A stretch of DNA of 21,603 bases from UBA1737 sp045653225 (GCA_045653225.1 JAZOLP010000033.1:1-21603); one strand, 5' to 3'. Numbered from the stretch's first letter, positions 1 through 8,643 are shown. Notes: generated by a model not told the origin, from the letters alone. Program-made: numbers and translations.

Positions 1-2
1 GA

Positions 3-989
3 TTAAAGAATACATCATTTGAAAAGATTAAGATTTCAAGTAAGATTGGTTCAAAAGCTAAATTTAATGCTTTATTAAAAGATACTGATGAAAATGTTAA
101 TATTTATCCATATGTTTCATTTGGTGAAGTTAATGCTTACGAAGAATCATTTGGTAAGACTCACTATACTACACATGCTGTTGATGGTGACGTTGTAATT
201 AAACAACCATATGACTTAAACTCAAATGTATTCGATAAGACTAAAGATAAGATTTATATTTTATCCCCTCGTTATTATGTTTCATTTGCAGAAGCTTTAG
301 CAGATAGCTATTCTAAAGTTACTGATGATTATGGATATATTGCTATTGACAAATTAGGTTCTCAATTATCTGGTGACTATCGTAAAGGTAAAGAAACATT
401 TAAAGTTGATGCTGTAAGAAATCAAATTACTGCATTAGATACATTAACTAATTCTGGTATTACTAATGTTTCATTATATAAACCTTATGATTATGCATTC
501 AAATATGTTAGTGTTGCTAAAAATATTCCATATCAAACAACTCAATATGAAATTTTAGATTATTCTGTTCCATTCTATCAATTAGTAATCAATGGATTAT
601 TTGATTATAGTGGAGAAAGTTTCAATGCTAATAGTGAAAAAGGTACTATGGAACATTTAATGAGAATGATTGAAACTGGTTCAAATATGTCATTTACATT
701 CTCATATGATTCAAGTGAAGAATTACTTCAAACAGATTATAACTATTACTATTATACAATGTATACAGACTGGTTAGAAACTGTTGAAGAAGTTTATGGT
801 GCATTACTTGAACTTGGCATTTATGGTGGTGAACTAGTAGGACATGAAGCTGTTGCTACAAATATCTACAAAGTTACATATGCTACTGAAGATGGTGACA
901 TCGTTGTATATCTTAACTATACACGTAGTAATTATGTTGCTGCTGATGGTACTAAAGTTCATGCTAAGAGCTATCAATTAGCAAAATAG
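3..989 (+). CDS. C-terminal part of a probable DUF5696-type protein (5' end outside window)
   Basis: The reading frame is open from base 3, so the gene begins upstream; about 328 residues are visible. An internal ATG at 648 is not the start, because the frame continues well before it. The segment around bases 560-640 reads like the DUF5696 pattern (V-P-F-Y-Q-L-V-x-N-G then D-Y-S-G-E-x-x-N), and the end (G-H-E-A-V, then V-Y-L-N-Y-T and A-K-S-Y) also resembles that family. DUF5696 proteins are large, poorly characterised and often encoded next to CUT1 sugar transporters in low-GC Gram-positives; a carbohydrate-active role is suspected but unproven. The visible part has no membrane helix. Permease 1 follows 15 bases downstream with a perfect AAGGAGG site, so the two are almost certainly co-transcribed. 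The family call rests on remembered motifs, not on a search. Confidence 0.6.
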   Translation, partial: LKNTSFEKIKISSKIGSKAKFNALLKDTDENVNIYPYVSFGEVNAYEESFGKTHYTTHAVDGDVVIKQPYDLNSNVFDKTKDKIYILSPRYYVSFAEALADSYSKVTDDYGYIAIDKLGSQLSGDYRKGKETFKVDAVRNQITALDTLTNSGITNVSLYKPYDYAFKYVSVAKNIPYQTTQYEILDYSVPFYQLVINGLFDYSGESFNANSEKGTMEHLMRMIETGSNMSFTFSYDSSEELLQTDYNYYYYTMYTDWLETVEEVYGALLELGIYGGELVGHEAVATNIYKVTYATEDGDIVVYLNYTRSNYVAADGTKVHAKSYQLAK

Positions 990-1004
990 GAAGGAGGCAA
1001 TTTT

Positions 1005-2120
1005 ATGGCAAAAGATAAAGAAAATAAAAAATCATTAAAGACTAGAATTGCTGAATTCTTTTCTAATATTTGGAGTAAGATTCTAAATTGGTATCGTACT
1101 TCTAAATTTGGTGCAATTACTCAAAAAGTTGGTTGGTTCCTAGGCTATGCATTATGGCCAATGTCATGGATTAAAGCTAGAACATTTGATAAATTAAGAT
1201 TTGATATTCAAAAGAAAGTAATTTCAGTTGTATTCTTATTACCTGTTGTTATTGGTTTCATTGTATTCTTTGCATATCCATTAATCACTTCATTAATTTA
1301 TTCATTTAGTACTGTTAAATTATCTCCAGAAGGTGTTGAAATTCTATTCAATCAATTCTTCTCAGATCGTGATTTCAGTGCAAAAATATTTGATAACCCA
1401 TTAACAAATGTAAATATTTTCTATAACTATAGTTATGCATTAACAGTAGATGCTGATTTCCCTGTGGAACTTTTAAATACATTAGGTAATACAGCTGCTG
1501 ACTGTGCTGTAATTACTATTTTCAGTTTATTAATCGCAGTTATGTTAAATGGTAACTTTAAAGGAAGAGCAGCTGCTCGTGCAATCTTCTTCCTTCCTGT
1601 TATCTTCAACTCTGAAGCTGTTTCTGCTGCATTAGTAAACAGTCCATTAACAAATCCAAATGAAGATGCATTAACTGCTTTATTTGATATGGCACAATTC
1701 ATGCAAGGTATTGGTATTCCTAAGTTCTTAATCACATTCTTAACTGGTATTACAGATGGTATTTATGATACAATTTCTTATTCTGGTATTCAAATTCTTA
1801 TCTTCTTAACAGCTATTCAATCAGTTCCTAAACACTTATATGAAGCTGCTAAGATTGAAGGTGCTACTCAATATGAAATGTTCTGGAAAATTACATTACC
1901 AATGGTTTCTGCTATGATTCCAACAGTAGTAGTTTATACAGTAGTTGATTCATACTTACGTTCAAGTGTTAATACAGTTATCGCTCAATATGAAAATGAT
2001 TCTATTTACGGTGTTCATGCTGCAATGTCGTGGATTTATCTAGGTGTTGTTGCTTTATTCCTAATTATTGTATTAGGTATTTTATCGAAGGTGGTGTTCT
2101 ATTATGACGACAAAAAATAA
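1005..2120 (+). CDS. CUT1-type ABC sugar transporter permease (MalF-like)
   Basis: This is an integral membrane permease of a carbohydrate ABC importer, 371 residues long. A charged N-terminal extension of about 70 residues precedes the first membrane helix (around 75-100). Further helices follow, and the cytoplasmic EAA loop lies at residues 280-286 (E-A-A-K-I-E-G) with F-W-K-I-T-L-P after it; this loop docks the ATPase. A large extracytoplasmic insertion between the first helices is typical of MalF-like subunits. The start is supported by AAGGAGG at 991-997. The gene overlaps the next permease by 17 bases, which suggests coupled translation. No ATPase gene lies in the window; CUT1 systems often share one MsmX-like ATPase encoded elsewhere. 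The neighbouring genes suggest amino-sugar or cell-wall oligosaccharide import, but substrate cannot be read from the sequence. Confidence 0.9.
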   Translation: MAKDKENKKSLKTRIAEFFSNIWSKILNWYRTSKFGAITQKVGWFLGYALWPMSWIKARTFDKLRFDIQKKVISVVFLLPVVIGFIVFFAYPLITSLIYSFSTVKLSPEGVEILFNQFFSDRDFSAKIFDNPLTNVNIFYNYSYALTVDADFPVELLNTLGNTAADCAVITIFSLLIAVMLNGNFKGRAAARAIFFLPVIFNSEAVSAALVNSPLTNPNEDALTALFDMAQFMQGIGIPKFLITFLTGITDGIYDTISYSGIQILIFLTAIQSVPKHLYEAAKIEGATQYEMFWKITLPMVSAMIPTVVVYTVVDSYLRSSVNTVIAQYENDSIYGVHAAMSWIYLGVVALFLIIVLGILSKVVFYYDDKK

Positions 2121-3201
2121 TAATGAAAAAGTTAGTTTCAAAGAATTAGTTGCGGCATATAAGAATGACGCTAAAGAAAGCTATGAAACATTTAGAGAAA
2201 ACATTAAGAGTCCTTTAAAACGTGCTGTATATGGTCAACGTATTGGTGGTGTTGCTTCAAGTTTACTAAGAGGATTTATCATTTTTGGTTTAGCATTCAT
2301 TATTCTATATCCAATTTTCCAAGAAATTATTGTTGCAATTAAAGACCCAGTTGACTTAAATAACCCACTTGTTATTTGGATTCCTGAACACTTTAGTTTA
2401 CTTAACGTTAAAATTGCTAGTGAGTTACTAGACTATTGGAGTGCTCTTAAAAATAATATTAAGATTTCTGCTTTTACTGCAGTACTTCAAGTAGCTGCAA
2501 CTTCACTTGCTGGTTATGCATTTGCTAGATTAAGATTTAAAGGTAGTGATATCGTATTCTGGATTGTAATGTTAACATTACTTGTTCCACCTCAAACTAC
2601 TACTCTTGCTCGTGCATTATATTTCTCACACTTTGATGTTTTTGGTATTTTCCAAGCTATCAATGGTGAAGCGTTAACACTTAAAGGTGAAGGTAAAGAT
2701 GTTATTCTTTACATCATGGCAATATTTGGTCAAGGTATCAGAGCTGCTTTATTCGTCTTCTTATTCAAACAATTCTTCCGTGGAATTCCTATTGAATTAG
2801 AAGAAAGTGCTCAAATCGATGGTGCTGGTGTAGTTAGAACATTCTGGAGTGTAATGCTTCCGAATGCTCGTGGATGTATTACAACTGTTTCATTATTCGC
2901 ATTTGTATGGCAATGGAATGACTCATATTATATTAAAGTTTATGGTTTATCAGGTGACTCATTCCCATTAATGACAATGAGACTTATGAATATTAGTGAA
3001 TGGGTGGCAGGTTTATTAAAATCACCACAATTCAAACACTTATATTACTTAGTTGGTGAAGAAGTTGGTTCTAACCCACAATTTGTTAAAGCTATTACTA
3101 ATACAGCAGCATTCTTAATGATGTTGCCACTATTAATTGGATACTTATTCGTTCAAAGATTATTCATTGAAGGTGTTGAACGTTCTGGTATCGTAGGTTA
3201 A
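2104..3201 (+). CDS. CUT1-type ABC sugar transporter permease (MalG-like)
   Basis: This is the second permease subunit of the same importer, 365 residues. A hydrophilic N-terminal extension of about 55 residues precedes the first helix (about 56-80). The EAA loop is at residues 234-240 (E-S-A-Q-I-D-G) followed by F-W-S-V-M-L-P. The region with Q-W-N-D-S-Y and the C-terminal helix ending in R-L-F-I-E-G-V-E-R-S-G-I are typical of MalG/LacG-like proteins. The start ATG lies inside the end of permease 1, preceded by AAGGTGG at 2088-2094. The sequence between helices is longer than in a minimal MalG, as in several DUF5696-linked transporters. The likely partner is a binding lipoprotein such as the one at 12607-14457, although that gene is in a separate transcription unit; this pairing is inference. 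Confidence 0.9.
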   Translation: MTTKNNNEKVSFKELVAAYKNDAKESYETFRENIKSPLKRAVYGQRIGGVASSLLRGFIIFGLAFIILYPIFQEIIVAIKDPVDLNNPLVIWIPEHFSLLNVKIASELLDYWSALKNNIKISAFTAVLQVAATSLAGYAFARLRFKGSDIVFWIVMLTLLVPPQTTTLARALYFSHFDVFGIFQAINGEALTLKGEGKDVILYIMAIFGQGIRAALFVFLFKQFFRGIPIELEESAQIDGAGVVRTFWSVMLPNARGCITTVSLFAFVWQWNDSYYIKVYGLSGDSFPLMTMRLMNISEWVAGLLKSPQFKHLYYLVGEEVGSNPQFVKAITNTAAFLMMLPLLIGYLFVQRLFIEGVERSGIVG

Positions 3202-3234
3202 TATAATCTTTTAAAAATAAGGAGAAAAGAAGGA

Positions 3235-3942
3235 ATGAAAAAATTCAATTTGTACAATAGCAAACTGTTTAAAATTTTTGATTATTGTTTTCGTCTTGTA
3301 CTAATTAATTTGTTAATTTTAATTCCCTCTTTTCTTCTTTTATATATTATGTCGCTTTTCTTTAAAGACATCATGGATAGTGCTTTGGGTTTATTAACAC
3401 TTATTCCTACAGTACTTTACATGTATCCTGCTATATGTGCTGGAGTTGATTTAATTAAAAAATTTGAATTAAAACAATGTAATACTGTTTTTAAAGAATT
3501 CTTCAAAAGCCTTAAACGTATTTATTTAAAAGCATTAATTGAAACTATTTTAATATTAATATTTGTTATCTTATTTTATATAAGTATTAGTTATTTCTTT
3601 ATGCATTTAACTGATGGAATTATTAATGGTTTTGGTTTTGTTTTAGCTATTGCGTTTGCAATCATGCTGCTTGTAATTATAGTTCATTTACCACTTGTAA
3701 TGAATTATATGGAAGGTTGTAGAGTTATAGATGATATTAAACTTGCATGTATGATGGCTTTTCAAGACTTAGCGATCACTTTAGGTATAGTTATATTTAT
3801 TATTGCTGATGTCGCAATTATGTTACAAGCGCCTACTTTGGCGGTTATATGTGGATTTAGTTTACCAATGTATTTGTTAATAAAACTTACATTTAAGAAA
3901 TACTATTGTGTCTATATAAGAACGCATAAAAACAAGGAGTAA
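3235..3942 (+). CDS. DUF624 (YesL-like) membrane protein
   Basis: A very hydrophobic 235-residue protein with about five or six predicted membrane helices. The N-terminal pattern, a short basic start then F-D-Y-C-F-R-L-V-L-I-N-L-L, is typical of the DUF624/YesL family, as is the C-terminal L-T-F-K-K-Y-Y. YesL-like proteins are usually encoded beside CUT1 transporters and glycoside hydrolases; their biochemical role is unknown, and an accessory function for the importer is only a guess. AAGGAG at 3219-3224 supports the start. It is the last gene of the transporter operon and is followed directly by a hairpin terminator. A second DUF624 gene (14611-15321) of nearly identical length heads the muropeptide operon. 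Confidence 0.75.
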   Translation: MKKFNLYNSKLFKIFDYCFRLVLINLLILIPSFLLLYIMSLFFKDIMDSALGLLTLIPTVLYMYPAICAGVDLIKKFELKQCNTVFKEFFKSLKRIYLKALIETILILIFVILFYISISYFFMHLTDGIINGFGFVLAIAFAIMLLVIIVHLPLVMNYMEGCRVIDDIKLACMMAFQDLAITLGIVIFIIADVAIMLQAPTLAVICGFSLPMYLLIKLTFKKYYCVYIRTHKNKE

Positions 3943-3944
3943 AC

Positions 3945-3976
3945 AAAAAAAAGTCCATGACCTGGGCTTTTGTTTT
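3945..3976 (+). terminator. Intrinsic terminator after the transporter operon
   Basis: An 8-bp stem (AAAAGTCC at 3949-3956 with GGGCTTTT at 3964-3971, one G-T pair) has a 7-base loop and is followed by GTTTT. It begins just after the DUF624 stop codon. The stem is modest and no convincing promoter is visible before 4010, so partial read-through into the NAGPA-nagZ-nagB genes is likely. Confidence 0.7.
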
Positions 3977-4009
3977 GCTTAAATAACTATTAAATAGGAG
4001 GAAAAAATA

Positions 4010-6238
4010 GTGAAGCAAACTTTTAAAAAAATTAGTTTATTTATTTTAAGTTTTGTATTAGTTTTTAGCTTATTCTCTAAAGTTTCTCTTCAAGCAAAAG
4101 ATGAAGCTTATAAAGAAGCAAGCGAAGCTGAAACAAAAAACGTGTTTGGGACTTTAGAGGCTAACACTCAAAGAATTGAAACAATCAATAATGGTACACA
4201 AGACCCTAATAGTTCAAAATATTTCTGGAATAATCATACAGTACACTGGGTTGATTTTGATACTTCCAATGATATGAAAGTTGTTACATATAGTGGTAGC
4301 AACCAAGATAAATGGAAACAAATGACTACTCGTCAAGCTGCTGCAGATTGGGAAAAACATAATCCTGGTTGGATTGTTGTAGCAGGTATTAATGGTGACT
4401 TCTTTGAAAATAGTGGTGCTACAACATATCAACCAACTAACAACTTTATGCAAGGTGGAGATATGTATCGTGCTGAAAAATCATCTGCATCTAATAGATT
4501 TACTATTGGTTGGAAAGATGATGGTAGTGTAATTGTTGGTGATCCAAGTGTTTCTTCTGATATCTATTTAAGAGTATATGATGAAAATAAAGAATCTATT
4601 GAAAATAACTATGCTATTAAAGCCGTTAATAAAGCACCTAGTGCAACTGGTATTACTTTATACACTAAAGATGCTAAATCTACTTATGATTTAACTGGTT
4701 ATACAGTTTATGACTGTACTTATGAAATTTGTCGTATTTCAACAGGTGGTTATGTATTTGTAAAAGGTACTGTTGGTGAAAAAGTTACTTTAGGTAGTGG
4801 TGTTGTTCCTGGTGATGATCATTTCTATTTAGCAAGTAAAGATGGTTCTGTTGAAGCTTGTGTAGAAACAGGTGATTATATTAAATGTGAATATGTTTAT
4901 GAAGGTGAATGGACTAAAGTTCAAAACTCTGTTGGGTACATTGATCAAGTTTTAGCTAATGGTGTTCCTCAACATCGTGAATCTACTGATGCTTTTGCAT
5001 ATACATCTCATCCTCGTACTTTAATTGGTTTTAAAGAAGATGGATCTACAGTATTTATGGTTATTGAAGGACGTGGAAAACCTGCTGATTATCAAGTGGG
5101 TGTAAGTCACTACGAAAGTGGTCAACTTCTTGCTGCACAAGGATGTGTAAGTGGTTATAACCTAGATGGTGGTGGTTCTTCAACTTTAATCATTAGAAAT
5201 AACTATGGTGGATTTGATGTTATGAATGATCCAAGTGATGGTAGTGAAAGAAGTGATGGTAATCACTGCTTAGTAGTAATGAGAGATCCTGGTTTTATTT
5301 TCAGTGCTGTTGAAAGTACTTATGATCAAGCTCATGTTCAATTAAGAGTTACAAATCAAGAATATTTTAACACTTTAAGTAATATTAAAGTTACATTAAA
5401 TGGCGTTACTAAAGATTATGTTGATGGTGGTGTTTCATTCGATAATGTTGAAATGTCTACTAAATACGAAGTAAAAGTTACTTATGATAGTCCTGGAACA
5501 TATGACGCATCTATTAATACAAATAAAACATATATCAACTATTTAACAACTCCAGAATATGAATATCCTGAACATGGTTTATATGTTAAATCAAAAACAG
5601 AATCATGTATTACTATCGCTAAAGATATGACATTATCTTCAGCTAATCAAATTCAAGATGTTGTAGTTCATGTTGGTAATAAGACATACAATTTAGGAAA
5701 TAATGAATCAATTGACTGTACTGATTTATATTCTGATGTTGAGTATGATGTTTATTTCGAATATGTTGTTGTTGCTCCAAATGGTACTAAATTTAATTTA
5801 ACTTCTGAAGTTATTAAAGTTAAAACAAACGCATTTAAGACTCCTACAATTACTGCATTTGAAGAAGCAAGAAAAGGTACATCTACATTATCAATAGATT
5901 ATACTTATGATGATCCAGATCGTGTAGTTACTAAAGCTTATGTTTTAGTTAACGGTGAAGTAGCTAAAGAAATTAGTGTTAAGAATGGTTCTGTTTCTTT
6001 AACTGGTCTTGATTTTGAAGCTAATGAATATAGAATTCAACTAGTTGTTGAATATGTTGATGAAGATGGAAAAACTATTAAAGTAGAATCAAGTGTATTA
6101 GAATACTTACATGAAGAAATAACTCCTCAACCAGAACCTAAACCTGGAAAAAAATGTGGTAAAAAAGGTGCTGAATTATTAGTTGAAGTACTAGCTGTTG
6201 CTTCTGTTGCTTATGTATTCTTTAGAAAAAGAAAATAA
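4010..6238 (+). CDS. Secreted phosphodiester glycosidase (NAGPA-domain) surface protein with Cys-Gly C-terminal anchor signal
   Basis: A 742-residue exported protein. Translation starts at GTG 4010, eight bases after AGGAGG (3996-4001). A Sec signal peptide covers roughly residues 1-29, with likely cleavage after L-Q-A. The catalytic-type domain spans about 75-430 and carries the NAGPA hallmarks G-I-N-G-D-F-F (126-132) and N-L-D-G-G-G-S-S-T-L (384-393), plus R-T-L-I-G. This family is named for the human enzyme that removes GlcNAc from GlcNAc-1-phosphodiesters; bacterial members act on sugar phosphodiesters of polysaccharides. Residues about 435-705 look like two or three fibronectin/Ig-like beta domains. 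A Pro-rich linker leads to Lys715-Cys716-Gly717, a hydrophobic helix (721-738) and a basic end (739-742). There is no LPXTG motif. It precedes nagZ by 18 bases, so it probably feeds released amino sugars into the same pathway. Confidence 0.85.
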   Translation: MKQTFKKISLFILSFVLVFSLFSKVSLQAKDEAYKEASEAETKNVFGTLEANTQRIETINNGTQDPNSSKYFWNNHTVHWVDFDTSNDMKVVTYSGSNQDKWKQMTTRQAAADWEKHNPGWIVVAGINGDFFENSGATTYQPTNNFMQGGDMYRAEKSSASNRFTIGWKDDGSVIVGDPSVSSDIYLRVYDENKESIENNYAIKAVNKAPSATGITLYTKDAKSTYDLTGYTVYDCTYEICRISTGGYVFVKGTVGEKVTLGSGVVPGDDHFYLASKDGSVEACVETGDYIKCEYVYEGEWTKVQNSVGYIDQVLANGVPQHRESTDAFAYTSHPRTLIGFKEDGSTVFMVIEGRGKPADYQVGVSHYESGQLLAAQGCVSGYNLDGGGSSTLIIRNNYGGFDVMNDPSDGSERSDGNHCLVVMRDPGFIFSAVESTYDQAHVQLRVTNQEYFNTLSNIKVTLNGVTKDYVDGGVSFDNVEMSTKYEVKVTYDSPGTYDASINTNKTYINYLTTPEYEYPEHGLYVKSKTESCITIAKDMTLSSANQIQDVVVHVGNKTYNLGNNESIDCTDLYSDVEYDVYFEYVVVAPNGTKFNLTSEVIKVKTNAFKTPTITAFEEARKGTSTLSIDYTYDDPDRVVTKAYVLVNGEVAKEISVKNGSVSLTGLDFEANEYRIQLVVEYVDEDGKTIKVESSVLEYLHEEITPQPEPKPGKKCGKKGAELLVEVLAVASVAYVFFRKRK

Positions 6239-6256
6239 TAGAAAGATATAATTAAA

Positions 6257-7828
6257 ATGCAATTTGACATTAAGAAATTATCGCTTAAAGAAAAAATAGG
6301 CCAAATGATTGGTCTAGCATTTGCAGGTGGTGAATATTCTAGTGAACTTGCAATGCAAATTGAAGATATTGAAGCGGGGTTGATAATCTATTTTAAAGAC
6401 AATTGCTTAAACCCTAAGCAAATCTTTGATTTAAATAAAACAATCAATTCTAAGGCTAAAATACCGCCATTTATCGCATTAGATCAAGAAGGTGGTATGG
6501 TTGCTAGAGTTACAACAGGAGTTACTCAATCTCCTGGTGCAATGGCTATAACAGCTGGTTCTACTAAAGAAGCTGCTTATACACTTGCATATAATATGGG
6601 TAAAGAACTTAGACATTTAGGGTTTAACTTTAACTTCGCACCTGAAGGTGATGTTAATAATAATCCTGCAAACCCTGTAATTAACGTAAGAAGTTATTCT
6701 GAAAACCCAAAAATCGTTGCTGAATATATGCATGAGGCTGTTAAAGGTTATACAGATGCGTTAATGATGTCATCAGTTAAACATTTCCCAGGTCATGGTG
6801 ATACTGCTGTTGATTCACATATTGGTTTACCAATTGTTGATTTCGATGATGAAAGATTAAATAATGTTGAGCTTGTTCCATTTAAAAAAGTTATTGAAGC
6901 AGATTTACCAGGTATTATGGCGAGTCATGTTATGTATACTTCATATGACGATGTTTATCCTACAACACTTTCTAAGAAAATTGTTCAAGGTTTATTAAGA
7001 GATAAAATGGGCTTCAAAGGCTTAGTTGTTACTGATTCTTTAACAATGAAAGCTGTGTGGGGACGATTTACAATTGAAGAAATTGTTTTAAATGGTTTTA
7101 ATTCAGGTTGTGATATTTTATTACTTTGTGGCGCAAGAAGAATTGAACAACAAAAGGAATTTGCTGAAACTGCTTTAAGACTTGCAGAGGAAGGAAAAAT
7201 TCCACTTGAAGTTATCGATGCTGCAGTTGAAAGAATTTTAAAATATAAAGAAATGTTTAAAGTTGGTGAAATGGCTGATAATTTTGAAGATATTTCATCT
7301 GATTTAGAAGTAAAAGAAAGAGTTGATTTTGCTCAAAATGTTGCTGATAAATCAATTACAATGATTAAAGATTCGAAAAAAGTATTGCCTTTAACAAAAA
7401 ATGATAAAACTCTTATTGTTTTCCCTGTAATTAAAGTTGTTACACTTGTTGAAAATGATGATAATACACTTAATTCATTAGGTGATTTTATGCCATTTAA
7501 AGTTGATAAACATTATGTTTCTATTGATCCAACAGAAGAAGAAAAAACAGAATTAATTAATCGCGCAAAAGAATATGACAAAGTTGTTTATTGTAGCTAT
7601 AATGCTTGTTTTAATCCTGCTCAAGCTGATTTAATTAACAGCTTAGAAAAAGATAAACTTGCAGTTATTGCAATAAGAACTCCATATGATTTAAATGTTT
7701 TAGATGTTGATACTTATCTTTGTAGTTATGAAGCAAGTGTTCAAGCATTTATTGCTCTTGCAAAAGTATTAACGAATGAGATTCCTGCAACAGGTAAAGT
7801 GCCTGTTACACTAAATATTAATAAATAA
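6257..7828 (+). CDS. nagZ: Beta-N-acetylglucosaminidase NagZ (GH3), cytoplasmic
   Basis: A glycoside hydrolase family 3 enzyme of 523 residues that removes non-reducing GlcNAc from muropeptides or GlcNAc-MurNAc sugars. The NagZ signature K-H-F-P-G-H-G-D with D-S-H lies at residues 175-188; Asp186 and His188 form the family's Asp-His general-acid dyad. The nucleophile is Asp260 in V-V-T-D-S-L-T-M. An early D-Q-E-G-G-M-V-A-R motif is also typical. Residues after about 345 form the extra C-terminal domain seen in Gram-positive two-domain NagZ. There is no signal peptide, unlike the secreted B. subtilis enzyme, so it should act on imported sugars. The ribosome site is weak (GAAAG at 6241), so translation may depend on the upstream gene, which ends in tandem stops TAATAG. 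nagB follows after 22 bases. Confidence 0.92.
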   Translation: MQFDIKKLSLKEKIGQMIGLAFAGGEYSSELAMQIEDIEAGLIIYFKDNCLNPKQIFDLNKTINSKAKIPPFIALDQEGGMVARVTTGVTQSPGAMAITAGSTKEAAYTLAYNMGKELRHLGFNFNFAPEGDVNNNPANPVINVRSYSENPKIVAEYMHEAVKGYTDALMMSSVKHFPGHGDTAVDSHIGLPIVDFDDERLNNVELVPFKKVIEADLPGIMASHVMYTSYDDVYPTTLSKKIVQGLLRDKMGFKGLVVTDSLTMKAVWGRFTIEEIVLNGFNSGCDILLLCGARRIEQQKEFAETALRLAEEGKIPLEVIDAAVERILKYKEMFKVGEMADNFEDISSDLEVKERVDFAQNVADKSITMIKDSKKVLPLTKNDKTLIVFPVIKVVTLVENDDNTLNSLGDFMPFKVDKHYVSIDPTEEEKTELINRAKEYDKVVYCSYNACFNPAQADLINSLEKDKLAVIAIRTPYDLNVLDVDTYLCSYEASVQAFIALAKVLTNEIPATGKVPVTLNINK

Positions 7829-7850
7829 TTTTTAAAGAGGAGATATTAAA

Positions 7851-8582
7851 ATGAAAGTTATAGTAGTTAAAAATTATGATGAATTAAGTGAATTAGGCGC
7901 TTCTATCATCGCTAAATTAATTAAAGAAAATCCTAATTGTACTTTAGGTCTTGCTACAGGTTCAAGCCCAGTTGGTACATATCAAAACTTAATCAAAGCG
8001 TACAATAATGGTGAAATTTCTTTCAAAGATGTTCATTCTTATAACTTAGATGAATATTGTGGTATTGACAGAAATCATCCTCAAAGTTATTATTACTTTA
8101 TGCATGATAATCTATTTAACCATGTTGACATTAAAGAAGAAAATACACATGTTCCTTATGCTGCACCTGGTTCTGATTTAGATGCTGAAGCTAAAAAATA
8201 TACAGATGCATTAAATAGTGTTGAAATTGATTTACAACTTCTTGGTATTGGAGGAAATGGTCACATTGGCTTTAATGAACCTGGTACTGCATTTGATCAA
8301 GAAACATTTGTTGTTACATTAGCTGAAAAAACTCGTCAAGATAATAAACGTTTCTTTAATAGTATTGATGAAGTTCCTACTCACGCAATGACAATGGGTA
8401 TTGCAAATATCATGAATGCAAAAAGCATTTTAATGTTAATCTCTGGTTCAGGTAAAGCTGATACAGTTGTTAACTTATTAAAAGGTGAAATTACTACTGA
8501 TTTCCCAGCATCAATCTTACATAAACATCCAAACGTTACAGTAATTATTGATGAAGCAGCTTATGCAAAAATGAATCAATAG
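7851..8582 (+). CDS. nagB: Glucosamine-6-phosphate deaminase NagB
   Basis: A cytoplasmic enzyme of 243 residues that converts glucosamine-6-phosphate to fructose-6-phosphate plus ammonia, the entry step of amino sugars into glycolysis. Family motifs are all present: L-A-T-G-S-S-P-V-G-T, N-L-D-E-Y with catalytic Asp67, G-N-G-H-I-G-F-N-E-P-G with His138 and Glu143, and A-S-I-L-H-K-H near the end. The length matches the short, non-allosteric Gram-positive type. AAAGAGGAG at 7834-7842 supports the start. It is the last gene of its unit and is followed by a strong terminator. Its usual partner nagA (GlcNAc-6-P deacetylase) is not in the window and must be elsewhere if the pathway is complete. Confidence 0.96.
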   Translation: MKVIVVKNYDELSELGASIIAKLIKENPNCTLGLATGSSPVGTYQNLIKAYNNGEISFKDVHSYNLDEYCGIDRNHPQSYYYFMHDNLFNHVDIKEENTHVPYAAPGSDLDAEAKKYTDALNSVEIDLQLLGIGGNGHIGFNEPGTAFDQETFVVTLAEKTRQDNKRFFNSIDEVPTHAMTMGIANIMNAKSILMLISGSGKADTVVNLLKGEITTDFPASILHKHPNVTVIIDEAAYAKMNQ

Positions 8583-8591
8583 GAAGTAATT

Positions 8592-8624
8592 AAAAAGCAA
8601 AATCTTTTTGATTTTGCTTTTTTT
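8592..8624 (+). terminator. Strong intrinsic terminator after nagB
   Basis: A perfect 12-bp stem (8592-8603 with 8611-8622), extendable by a C-G pair, has a T-rich loop and ends in a T run continuing to 8624. It separates the NAGPA-nagZ-nagB unit from the next promoter. Confidence 0.9.
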
Positions 8625-8643
8625 CTTTCAAAATATTCTACTT

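Noticed and set aside
648..989. A separate small gene of 113 codons starting at ATG 648
   Set aside because: The same frame is open back to base 3 with continuous protein-like sequence, so this is only the C-terminal part of a larger gene.
3892..3920. Possible promoter (TTTAAG and TATAAG) inside the end of the first DUF624 gene that could drive the NAGPA gene
   Set aside because: Both hexamers are poor matches, it lies upstream of the hairpin at 3945-3976, and such matches are common in AT-rich DNA.
4010..6238. Classical LPXTG sortase signal on the NAGPA protein
   Set aside because: The tail has the hydrophobic and basic parts but no LPXTG-like pentapeptide; the conserved motif is Lys-Cys-Gly instead.
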